Positions 1-8,668 of a DNA stretch of 26,009 nucleotides are shown here, one piece after another. The stretch lies in contig CAUYUJ010019861.1 of the NCBI GenBank assembly GCA_963575745.1, positions 122,501-148,509 on the forward strand. The letters run 5' to 3'. The DNA comes from Prorocentrum cordatum (taxonomy: Eukaryota > Sar > Dinophyceae > Prorocentrales > Prorocentraceae). Every line of letters begins with the position of its first letter. Positions within the stretch are counted from its first letter, which is position 1. A program made the translations under genes and the position numbers. The notes under the pieces were generated by a model. The model did no database searches and had not been told where the DNA came from. It saw only the letters and a list, made by a program, of their open reading frames with translations.

Positions 1-193
1 GAGGAAGAAGAGGAGGGAGTAGGGAGGAGAGGAGGAGGGAGAGGGGAAGGAGGAAGGGAGGAGGAGGACGGGAGGAGGGAGGAAAGGAGGAGAGAGAGAG
101 AGAGAGGAGGGAGGACGAAGGGAGGAGGGAGGAGAGGAGGAGGGAGGAGGAGGGAGGAGAAAAGAGAGGCGGAGAAATAACGGAGACGGAACG
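1..193. repeat. GGA-rich polypurine microsatellite
   Basis: Imperfect (GGA)n/(GAG)n tract on the + strand, almost pure purine, with a short (GA)n run near 91-105. Reading frames through it give only low-complexity Glu/Arg/Gly or Ser/Pro/Leu strings and are not genes. It continues off the left edge of the window. Confidence 0.95.
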
Positions 194-278
194 GCCACAC
201 CAGAGGCGGATGAGGGGGGGGAGGATGAGGGAGAGGCTGATGGGGGAGAGGACCGACAGGTATCTGCACCCACATTCC

Positions 279-375
279 AAGTCCTGTGGATCGCCCGACA
301 GGGGTTCCATGGGCCAGGGTAGCCCGACAGGGTGCCCTGCTAAGTCTTGTGGATCGCCCGACAGGGGTTCCATGG
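279..375 (+). repeat. 34-bp direct repeat pair
   Basis: Two copies of a 34-bp unit lie at 279-312 and 342-375 and differ at one base (C to T). A partial third piece (AGCCCGACAGGG) lies between them at 321-332. Each unit ends in GGTTCCATGG. The spacing is 63 bp, so this is probably a small tandem duplication. Confidence 0.85.
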
Positions 376-799
376 TTCCATGGTGCCTCGGTGTAACTGA
401 ACAGAAAAAAGGGGGTGGACCCGCGGGGGCAAGCGGCGGGATGGGGAAGCGCTCGCAAAATTTTCGTGGGCGTCTTCCTGCTTGGCACCTTGCCCCCAGA
501 GCGACACTGAGTCCCATGGAAACACGCGCTGGGAGAGGGAAACGCCTGCGTGCGCCTCCTCAAGCAAGGTCGGATTTCGTACCCTTGTAGGTTCACGCTC
601 CAAGCGAACCAAACTGAGGGGGCGGTCCCTAATCAATGGGTGCGGCACGTAGTGCGACTAAGGCGCCAGACAACACCAACAACCACATCCCCGATCTCGC
701 GCGCGGCCCAACCGCGCCGCGCGAAACGCAACCCACCCAGCAGGCCCGACCAGTACGTCTAGCCGAAAGTGCGAAGGTGAAACCAAACCACATTCTACC
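376..799. other. No recognisable gene
   Basis: Mixed-composition sequence between two microsatellites. Short open frames exist on both strands, but none shows a domain or coherent protein character. I see no RNA gene or promoter here. Confidence 0.6.
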
Positions 800-1298
800 C
801 TTCCCCTCTCCACACCCTCCTCCTATTCCTCCTCCTCCTTCTCCTCTTCCTCCTCCTCCCCCTCCTCCTCCTCTTCCTCCTCCTCCTCCGCCTACTCCGC
901 CGCCCCCTCCGTTTCCTCCGCCCCTGCACTTCCTCCTCCTTCTCCTCCTCCTCCTCCTCCTCCTCGTCCTCCCCTCCTCTCCTCCTCCTCCTCCTCCTCA
1001 TCCTCCTCCTCCTCCGCTCCTCCTCCTCCTCCTCCTCGTCCTCGTCCTCGTCCTTGTCGTCGTCCTCGTCCTCGTCCTCGTCCTCGGCCACGTCCTCGTT
1101 TTCGTCTTCGTCCTCGTCCTCGTCCTCGTCCTGGTCCTGGTCCTGGTCCTCGTCCTCCTCCGCCTCCTCCTCCTCCTCCTCCTCCCCCCTTCCCCTTCTC
1201 CTCCTCCTCCTCCTTCTCCTCCTCCTCCTCTTCCTCCTCCTCCTCCTCCTCGTCGTCCTCCAAATCCTCTTCCTCCTCCTCCTCCTCTTTCTTTCTCG
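800..1298. repeat. TCC / TCCTCG polypyrimidine tract
   Basis: About 490 bp of almost pure pyrimidine on the + strand, mostly (TCC)n. An internal sub-array of TCCTCG/TCGTCC units runs from about 1036 to 1160 and includes TCCTGG variants. Long open frames across it are low-complexity artefacts (Pro/Leu/Ser on +, Glu/Arg on -). It lies just 3' of the large minus-strand retroelement and could be its microsatellite-type 3' tail. Confidence 0.95.
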
Positions 1299-1613
1299 GG
1301 TCTATGGCAGGGATTCGACGCCCGCGGGGCAGGATGATATCAACATGGAAAAACAGGATCGGAGTAACAACGATGCGGCGACGGCAGAGCAGCGGCAGCA
1401 ACATGTCAGTGAAACGCATGCACCCCCTCTGGCTAAACTCAATCCCCTGCTATTTAACGTCCAGTGTAGACGTGAATTGAGCGCTGCCTATCCAAACCCT
1501 CTCCAAACCAAGTCTGGTACTGTCAATAAGTGTGACGTCGCTGTCGGGGAGGGTCATACCTCAGGCCATCCTTCCAGGGGTGAGGACCCTACAAGGCCTT
1601 TCACAGAAAGTTA
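1299..1613 (-). other. 3' flank or 3' UTR of the first retroelement
   Basis: Non-repetitive sequence between the stop codon of the methyltransferase-like frame (TAG read at 1616-1614) and the pyrimidine tract. No domain is visible on either strand. Given its position it is probably the 3' untranslated region of the minus-strand element; this is inferred. Confidence 0.4.
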
Positions 1614-2828
1614 CTACCACAAGCGGTGCGCGGACCTAAGAAGGGGGCGGCACGGATCCAAGGGAGTAAGAGCAGCAAGCAGCAGACCGTGGCCCCCCTG
1701 CCAATTATGTCCCTCTATCTCCTTGGGTCTCGTATCCGTGTGTGGAGCATAAAATCCATGCCAATCTGCTGGTCGTCCTGATATGGATCCAGTGGTGTGA
1801 GATATTTTCCCAGCGATAGTAGAATCCAGCCGTCCTCTTCGTGCATCAAGTGCAGATCGTGCTGGAGTTGTTCTTTTCCTCATCGTATGTCCAGTCGTGG
1901 GCGGGAGCGCTGAGGAGATCGATGTTGCCGAGTGTGGGTGTCCCTGGAACGTAATTGGGCCCTGGTGCCAGCCTCCTGTACCTGCCTCGAAGACGAATCC
2001 GAAGTGTGGGTGGGCCCCCCTAGTGAACAACCACGGAAATCGTGTCCAGGATTCATGAACAATGAAGGCCCCCAGGACCCTGCAGAGCTCAGAGGGGTAG
2101 GTTTTGGCAGCCGAGGTCCTCCAATTGCCCATTTCATCCCAGCCCCCAGCGCGGTGGGTGCACATGGCTCCCCCCCGCCTGGTAGCCAGCGCATCCACAG
2201 GAGAGGGCGCGTGGATGATAAGGCGATTGGTGGGGTTCCTCGTGGGGGCTCCGAAGGCGCACAGATGGCTGGTGACCGGGTGGGCGGCCTCCAACTTGCA
2301 CAGCCTCTTCACTTGGTCCAAGAGCCACGAGCTGGGAGCCTCAGAGGGACTCCAGGGTTCTGCGGGATGCTCCATAATGAAGGAAGGCCCCAGACGCCAA
2401 CAGAGGGCCGCCACCTCGAGGGTGGTCCGCAACAGCCGATTGCCAAGCGAGAGTTGGACATGCCCTCGCCCCCCAATGGCTTTGAGCCCCCAGTGCGCCC
2501 CACGGGATCTCAAGGGTCTGGGGGGTTCTGTCCTGGCTCCGTCGGGCCTCTGCCCAGGGTCACGATGACGCGCCACTGGCCACGTTTCGCAGGGCGGGCC
2601 TGCAATCACGGCAGCGATGAAGCCAGCTCGAATGAGCCGGCTCCACAAGGCCACCGTGTCTGGGCGCGTGAGATCCCCGTGCTCTGGATCGTGAATAACA
2701 TGAATGCTAGGATCAATGAGCCGAGCGGGGTGTGTTGCCAGCACCTTATCTACCCAATCTTGGATGTCTCCCTCCCGCCGAGTCCCCGAACAAATGCAGC
2801 GCATGCATCTGGCGTCGGGTGGGGGGGC
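1614..2828 (-). pseudogene. C5-cytosine methyltransferase-like domain (PPCETW family), 3' end of retroelement
   Basis: The frame opening at 2804 holds a domain with methyltransferase landmarks. GPPCETW at residues 69-75 matches motif IV (PPCQxxS type) of DNA cytosine-C5 methyltransferases; the Cys codon, the predicted nucleophile, is at 2591-2589. EHPAEP at 145-150 sits where motif VI (ENV) is expected, and CAFGAPTRNPT at 182-192 resembles motif VIII. SGTRREGD near the start resembles the tail of a SAM-binding FxG motif, and its missing LHLF is present one frame away at 2819-2800, as if two bases were lost. A usual motif IV Ser is Pro here. The domain appears to end near residue 255 (nt 2035); the rest of the frame may be untranslated tail. 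Fold assignment rests on motif order and spacing; catalytic activity of the family is inferred, and this copy looks inactive. Confidence 0.65.
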
Positions 2829-3350
2829 GCCTGGGACTGGGGCTCGGGGGGGGCAGGCGGCGGGGGCGCATCCGCCGCGGGCTGGGGAGCGGGAGTGGGA
2901 CCCCCCGAGCCAGGAACAACGATGGGGGGTCCTGGCACTCGGACTGGTGGCTCACGAGCCTTGTGGTCCTGACATCCGCTACGCCTGTTGTCGGCGGTCT
3001 GCTGGCGCATGAGCTCAGCGTTGGCCGCGAGGTCCTCGAGGCTCGCCCTGCGCCCAGAGGCCCGCCAGTCCCGCAGGCACCTCTCGGCCTGGAGCAGGCG
3101 CTTCTGGAGCCTGCCCGGCTGGTGGAAACACTTGCACCAGACCTGGCACGCGATGCCTGTGATAAAGCACTTGGGAGCGCTGGATGGGCGGATGGTGCTT
3201 GTGATAGTGAGCATTGTAGGCCGTGCGGGTGGCGAACCTCTGGGCACGCTCAGGACGCGAAAAGACTTGAGCAGGGGCAGGGGGTGGCAAGGCCAAAAAG
3301 GTCCCCGAGGCAAGTGTTCGAGCTTCCGCTCCCAGGCAGCCAGATGATAG
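2829..3350 (-). pseudogene. C-terminal zinc-finger region of the retroelement
   Basis: Two finger-like segments lie in different frames. The first, around 3260-3180, reads RPERAQRFATRTAYNAHYHK: the spacing of a C2H2 finger, but with Arg where the two Cys would be (CGT codons where TGT is expected). The second, around 3165-3050, has CQVWCKCF, then RLQKRL and a Cys after ERC, a C2HC-type pattern. A Pro/Ala-rich linker (about 2960-2830) leads into the methyltransferase-like domain. Such fingers after RT are thought to bind template RNA or target DNA in LINEs. The mixed frames and lost cysteines mark this copy as degenerate. Confidence 0.6.
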
Positions 3351-3979
3351 GCGCCCAGGGAATGGGCGAGCGTTCTCTTGGCAGCGTTTTTTTGATGAGG
3401 CCCCGACGCTGCTGAGGATAATTTCGAGCCAGACCGATCCACGAGGGCAGGGAGCCGTCGTCGGGCCGCTGCTTGTCATCAAGAAAACTCGCAAGCCACT
3501 TCAGATCGCTGTCCAGATGGGACACCAACCCAGCGAAGAATGCTGCAAGCAGACTCGGACGAGGGGGGGGGGGCATGGTGCAATATTCAAACAAAGAAAC
3601 GTAGCCGAGCTACAGTCGCAATCTGGTCGTATGAGAGTCGTCCCGCCAATGATGAGATATGCGTGTATGCATGTCGTATGCCGTTGTTGATACCACGTGC
3701 CAGGTCCATGGCTGCCCAGTATACTCGTTCATGTCCCTGTCGTACCCTGGCCTCTTGCGCGTGGGTAAGATCAGTCCAGGTACAGGCACTGTGGAACAAA
3801 ATGAAACTGGCCAGCGCCTCGGCGTATACCGCTTGAGTTTTCGTGGCAAGGCCTTTTTCTGGGAGCGATGGCCTTCTTGATGGGCCCCAGGACGCCCCCA
3901 GAGTCCCGAACACGAATGGGAATCTCGGAGGCCACGCTGCCACTGCTGTCAATATAGGACCCAAGGACCCGGTGCACAA
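3351..3979 (-). pseudogene. Post-RT connection region of the retroelement
   Basis: Minus-strand frames at 3979-3587 and 3594-3250 continue the protein after the RT thumb. They contain helical-looking segments (TQAVYAEALASFILFHSACTW, then HERVYWAAMDLARGINNG; DSDLKWLASFLDDKQRPDD) ahead of the zinc fingers. A run of 11 C's on the coding strand (3573-3563) coincides with the change of frame. No catalytic motif is expected here. It is assigned by position between RT and fingers and by strand, not by a recognised domain. Confidence 0.5.
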
Positions 3980-5165
3980 TGACCACTTCAGCCTCGAAGT
4001 CCCATTTGTTCCTGCGAACTACGCTGTGACGCCGACGGGTGTCGTTGACTCGGGCTTTCATGGATCCTGGGCCTCTGAAGGCCAATAGAAACTGGGTTTC
4101 CTTCCCGTTGGGCCGAAGCCCGCGCCTGCAGCAGGCTTCGAAAACCAAATCCTGAATTTGTGGGGCCAGATCCATAAGACCAGCCGCCGTGGCCGAAAGA
4201 AACAACTGTGTCATGTCGTCTACAAAGGACACCCCCCCGTCTTGCTGGTCCAGATCCTCTAGGGTGGCAGAGTGGGGGGGCCCAGGTGGAAACAGGGGTA
4301 GACTGGTAAGCAGGGCCCGAAGGGGGTTCAGCGCTTCCTCAATCCAAGCGCGCACTCTTCGAAAGACCGCATTGAAAGGTGTCAGTTGCAAAGGTTGAGC
4401 CAGGCCCGGTGCCCACTCTCGGCGCTGTGAACGAGGGCGCGTTGGCAACTCTCCAAAAGACACCTCGCTGACTTTCGTGTAAGAGTGCACATATGTGTTC
4501 GTTATCAATGCGCTGCTCATATAGTGGCTGTGTCTGAAGTTACGCCTTGACCCCCCCCAGCAACGCAGGGGGGGGCATATTATCCAGAGCCCGCTCGAGC
4601 TCGTCCTGGGCCCCAGGAAGATTGAAAGCAAGGTGCATGATGGTGGTGTGAAACGCGCTGACGAGGTCAAGGCACAGGGCTCCCCACGACACCTTGTGCT
4701 GCTTGGTCAGTTGACAAGTGAGACGGGATGCCTGCGCTGCCACGTCGCACCCCCTTCTCTCTAATCCCCCCATCTGGATCTGCAGGGTGGGCGCACAGGC
4801 AGTCCATAGCAAGACCCCTGACATAACGATGGTGCAAGTTGCGTAGCACTGGGCATGCAAGAATTGAGCGCTTGCTCTTGAACTGAGCGGGGTCCCCCGG
4901 TCTTCTCCAGAAATGGGCATGCTTTCCCCCCTTGAGAGAAGTGGGTTCTCGAGCAGCACTGGACGCCTTCACCCAGACAGGTTTGAGGAGTCGAGCGAGC
5001 TGCCGAGGCGCAACCCCCATGCATCGCAACGCAAGGTGTCGGACCCAGGGGGCCCGCCGGTTCTGAGGCGCCCGAGAGGAGCCTCCGTCTCGTAGAGACG
5101 GGGGATGGCAGGGGATCTAGCTGCAAGGTGTCCAGTGCTAGGGGATGGGGAAGTGTTGTAGGCAT
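3771..5165 (-). pseudogene. Reverse transcriptase domain of the first retroelement
   Basis: RNA-dependent DNA polymerase of non-LTR type, spread over three frames. The fingers (5029-4790) read SLKGGKHAHFWRRPGD, then RSILACPVLRNLHHRYVRG, the usual KGG / RSI / HR pattern. Motif A is at about 4690-4650 (ALCLDLVSAFHTT, catalytic Asp in LDLV). Motif C is FVDDMTQLFLSA, with the two Asp codons at 4220-4215. Motif D follows as GLRPNGKETQFL, then a thumb-like HRVLGSYIDSSGS. At least two frameshifts separate these blocks, so no functional enzyme can be made, but the active-site residues of motifs A and C are still readable. Motif B was not located with confidence in the shifted stretch between A and C. 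Confidence 0.85.
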
Positions 5166-5195
5166 GTGCCAGCTGTTCAGATGTAGCCTGCCAAC

Positions 5196-5960
5196 CTAGC
5201 TCAACTCATGCAAAATGGTCCTGGACGCGGGTGGCAACATCCACATCCTCCAGAAGGGGTGATCCCTCATCATTGCAGATGGAGGGCAATCGGGGGCCCT
5301 GCTTGGGGCGGTCGCGACGCCCACCGCTCTTAAGTAAGGTCTTGGCGGCCTGCCACTCGGCGTGGTTCTGATTTTGATCCAGGGCGATCTGAATATCTCC
5401 AGCGCGCTGCTACAGGAATTCACAGCTGGCATCCTGCACGGCTTGTTGCAGGGGGCCTGAGTAGTGCGCAGGAAGACCTGCAGCGACACGGCGAAGCCGA
5501 AACCATCGAGCATAGCTCGGCATCTCCGAGAGGAGGCAACCTGGAGGCTCTGGAACAAGTGGTGCTAGTGCAGCTTCTTGCTATCTTGGGCAAGCCCTAC
5601 CAGACTGCCAGCAGGTCATTAGCCAGGGCAGTGAGTCGTAGGTTGGCAGGGAAATCGCTTACCCCATGAATTATCATATTCTTTTCTGATGGCTCGCCGT
5701 AGATGGATGAGGGCGTACATGGTGGAATCGACGTAGGGTCGCCGCGCTCGCTTCGGGTCGATTTCGAAGGCCTGCTGAACAACGTGGTTAATATCAGTGT
5801 TAACTTCTGCAGCATGGGCATTGAGCTCCATCTGCCAGGGCCTGTGGGGTATAGTGTCTAAAAGACACTTGCACTTATCCTTGGCTTCTGGGTCCTTGAG
5901 CTTTTTCCGACCCAGGGGCTCGTGAGCAGTCAGTTGCTTCTGCGCACAAGAGGCCCCCAA
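5196..5960 (-). pseudogene. Endonuclease-RT linker of the first retroelement
   Basis: Two minus-strand frames (5960-5619 and 5558-5196) bridge endonuclease and RT. The first contains RRPYVDSTMYALIHLRRAIRK, matching the Arg-Pro-Tyr / Thr-x-x-Leu / Arg pattern commonly found just after the endonuclease in this group. In another frame around 5340-5210 the reading is GGRRDRPKQGPRLPSI followed by a VQDHFA box, typical of the stretch before RT where a query protein reads ...PSI...DG...HFA. It has no enzyme activity of its own. The frame changes again show decay. Confidence 0.6.
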
Positions 5961-6775
5961 GAGAAGTCGACGACCAAGGGGAAGTGATCGGGCCCTTTAA
6001 TGCCTGTCTCAAAGTCGCGCGAGACCTGGGTTCCCTTGGGCCCGTTGTTTGTTGTTGTTTCAAAATCTTGATCAACGCGCGCATAATCAACCCCATGCCG
6101 ATCCCCATCAGTTCCCTGAACCCTGAAGCCATTAGAATTTATGATCGTGGTACTCATGACGGCTAGCTGTGAGTCAGTGCACAGCTTGTGAAATACCTCT
6201 CCGGTCCAATCCTGTTCTTGCGAAAAGCCCTCGGGGGCGACTAGCTCTGAGACTAGCGACGCAACCCGCGCGAGGGCGTCGGTGAGCAGCAAGTCGGGGG
6301 GGGGGGGCGCTCAAACAAGGCTCATAGTTCGTCCCAGAACTTCTGAATCACAAGCTCGGGCAGACGGGCGCGGGGGGCGCGGGCAACTCAAACGTTCAGA
6401 GCCAGTCCTGGAGCCCGAATCGCAACGTGCAAAACCATGGGAGGATCACACATAATCCTGAAATGACGCTGATGAAACATGTGGTCCTGAGCCCCTTTTT
6501 CCGCGATATGGCACTTGCAGATTGGCCCAGAGCTCGACCCCTAGCCCTCCTTCCTCGGCGGAGAGGTCGCACCCTGACAATAAAACGTAAAACCCTTTAC
6601 ATGGACGCTCGCCCTCGGGGCTCCTGGTCTCTTGCAGACCGACCATATGCGCGCCGATCTCTTGCATGTGGCATCGTGCTAGTTCCGACCTGAGCATCCG
6701 TTGCTTGCCAAGGGCCCCGTGGGTGCCCCTCTGGGTTATAGACTTTACATTCTATTGAACAGCCCTGAGGGCAAT
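5930..6775 (-). pseudogene. AP-type endonuclease (EEP fold) of the first retroelement
   Basis: The N-terminal half is at 6697-6446: LRSELARCHMQEIGAHMVGL then QETRSPEGE, where QET is the conserved catalytic-Glu motif of exonuclease/endonuclease/phosphatase proteins. Just upstream in another frame lies KVYNPEG, the probable opening (usual form: N-x-x-S/G). The C-terminal half is at 6292-5930, with VDYARVD (usual IDYI) and GPDHFPLVVDF, the Asp-His motif of the active site. The two halves are split by a stop-containing stretch (about 6440-6310) that includes 12 C's on the coding strand at 6307-6296. In a LINE this enzyme nicks target DNA to prime reverse transcription. Confidence 0.8.
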
Positions 6776-6948
6776 AGAAGACTTGGAAGCCTGAGTGGCC
6801 ACAACAGCGGAAAGAGGGCCCTGAATGTGGGCGGGCGAGGCTTCCGGTTGAAAGCTCTGCCAAACAGACCATTGTCTCAAACAGGGTAAGCAGCCAACGT
6901 TTCTGAAGGGGCTCCCTGAAGCCAATCCCACTCTCTGCATCTGGAATA

Positions 6949-7785
6949 CTAGGTGACGGCAACCAACTCATCTGGAAAAACAGCGCGGGCAAGATTCTCG
7001 TCACCGGTCCAAACGGCCACGCGATAAGCAAACTCACTCCAGGGATGAGCACCGTGGCCTTTGACATGCAATAGCCCCAGTCTTCTTCCCCTGGTTGCCA
7101 CCTTCCAGACGACACAAGTGATTAGAGCCAGAGGACCAAGGTCGGTGGGTCGTAGTCCGTTGATGGCGGTGACAACGTTCAGCGAGTCCGCGTGAATGCT
7201 GACGCCCCTGACGCTGGAGTCGGAGATGGTGGCCAGTAAGGCCCGCAACGCGCCTGCGTACTCGGCGCCGGTAGCGTTCTCATGCCGTAGCTCAATCCTG
7301 CAGGTATTGCCAACCCACCCTGACACATGGCCTGGCCAAGAGACGCCGTGATGGTCTTCGGCAATCTGCACTAGCCCCCAGGTCGCAGTGGGGAGTCTCT
7401 GGCCATTGACAGAAGCGTCGGCGTCGTAGCGTTTAGTCAGCCATGTGGATTCACGACGTGGGCATGATTGGAGGGCAAGATGAACGTGGGCAGGTATCTG
7501 CAAATCGCTGAGATCATATTTCGATTCAAAGACACCGTGCTCCACAACAGTAGTCAAGATGTCCGGTAGTGAATCCGCGCGACCTCTGATCGGAGACGAG
7601 GGGGCATGCACTGGTGCTGGAAGGCTATCGCGGCCAGCAGCAAGGCAGGAAGGGGGTTGGACTATAGGATCCACGTGCGTCGCCCCCGCTGACGCGCTGA
7701 GAAGGGGGGGGGGGGGCTTGTTAGAGGGAAGCAAGGGAACATATCCCCCACACGGGGTCGATAAACAAAGGGGGGTATGCAGCAC
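6949..7785 (-). pseudogene. RNase H domain of the first retroelement
   Basis: An open frame of 278 codons whose second half is an RNase H fold. DADAS at 121-125 replaces the usual TDGS (Asp 123), followed by TWGLVQI. NATGAEYAGALRALL gives the helix with Glu 175, and VSIHADSLNVV gives Asp 200. LHVKGHGAHPWSEFAYRVA carries the His loop, with Tyr 254 where the last catalytic Asp normally sits. RNase H removes RNA from the RNA/DNA hybrid. The first 110 residues are a Pro-rich leader starting in a run of 13 C's (7716-7704) plus a helical stretch. Position is notable: it is upstream of the endonuclease, not behind RT. The Asp to Tyr change suggests this copy is inactive. Confidence 0.8.
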
Positions 7786-8650
7786 AATCGCATCATACTG
7801 TAACTATCCGCGTAGCAGTAACTGATTCTCGATGGCAGAACCTTGGGAAATGCCACCGAGGCCTGCAACCCGAAAAGAGACTGCCATGCCAAAGTCTGGT
7901 CCGACTTTAACAGACTCGCACGCGCGATGTCCCGCACTGTTTCTCGACACTCACAGAGAAACCGCATCTCGAAGCGACGCGCATGTAGATCGCGCCGCTC
8001 CCGCGGCGCGCTGACGCCAGAGAGCTCGACGGGCAGACTTATCATCATATCGTCGCTGCTCCCGGCATTCTCTCCTGAGCTGTCGTTGCGAAGACAACGC
8101 TCAGCGGAGGCAGAGGGCCGCGGCCCGTGGGCCCCCAAGCGCGCCGGGAGGAGCGGTCAGGAGCAGCGAGTCACAGACTTCCCCTCGTCGCAAGGAAGAG
8201 GCCGCGACGGCGGCCGAAAAGCGCAGATGAGATGCAGAGCTATCAGCATCTTTGCCGCTAGATACCATCCCCTCCCAGTAGCTATGAAATCCCATAACCC
8301 TCGAGATCATCAGCTGGCCAGTGGGGGAGGGCGACACGCCGCGACAATGCGAGCGCAAACAACATGTGAGCTGCCACTGGCCCCGAGCAACTGCACCCAA
8401 GAGACAAGTCGTTTTTTTTATATATATATATATAATAAGAAAAACGAGCCCTGGCGATTTCTGATCAAACCGTGGAAACTCCTGAAGCTGAAAGGGTATC
8501 CTGGGGAATCTCAGTTTCGTCGAGCTCGGGCTGTCTGGAAGGTTGGCGCCTGCGCGGTTGGCCGGCGGGGCGGCAACAGCCCCTTCCTGAGCATGGAAGC
8601 TGCGGTCTCCCTCTGTGGGGGCATCAAGAATGTTGCTCGCCAGCAACTGG
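7786..8650 (-). pseudogene. Unassigned minus-strand segment between ORF1-like and RNase H regions
   Basis: Minus-strand sequence at 8138-7780 has coding character (RFEMRFLCECRETVRDIARA, then a SLFGLQASVAFPKVLPSRI stretch) and probably belongs to the N-terminal part of the long ORF of the retroelement, but I recognise no domain. A (TA)n run with an A/T homopolymer at 8411-8437 interrupts it. The function is unknown. Confidence 0.35.
8411..8437. repeat. Short (TA)n run with T8 homopolymer
   Basis: T8 followed by (AT)n and ATAATAAGAAAAA in otherwise GC-rich DNA. On the minus strand it reads (TA)n ending in A8, which could be the poly(A)-like end of an inserted piece or just a microsatellite. 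Confidence 0.8.
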
Positions 8651-8668
8651 CGAAGAGACAGTGCCTGG

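Noticed and set aside
795-1419. Long open frames rich in Pro/Leu/Ser or Glu/Arg across 800-1300
   Set aside because: They are translations of a TCC microsatellite, open on both strands in several frames, with no protein signature.
1932-2972. A 346-codon + strand frame opposite the methyltransferase-like domain
   Set aside because: It is a shadow: Gly/Pro/Arg-rich with no motif, while the minus strand has ordered methyltransferase motifs.
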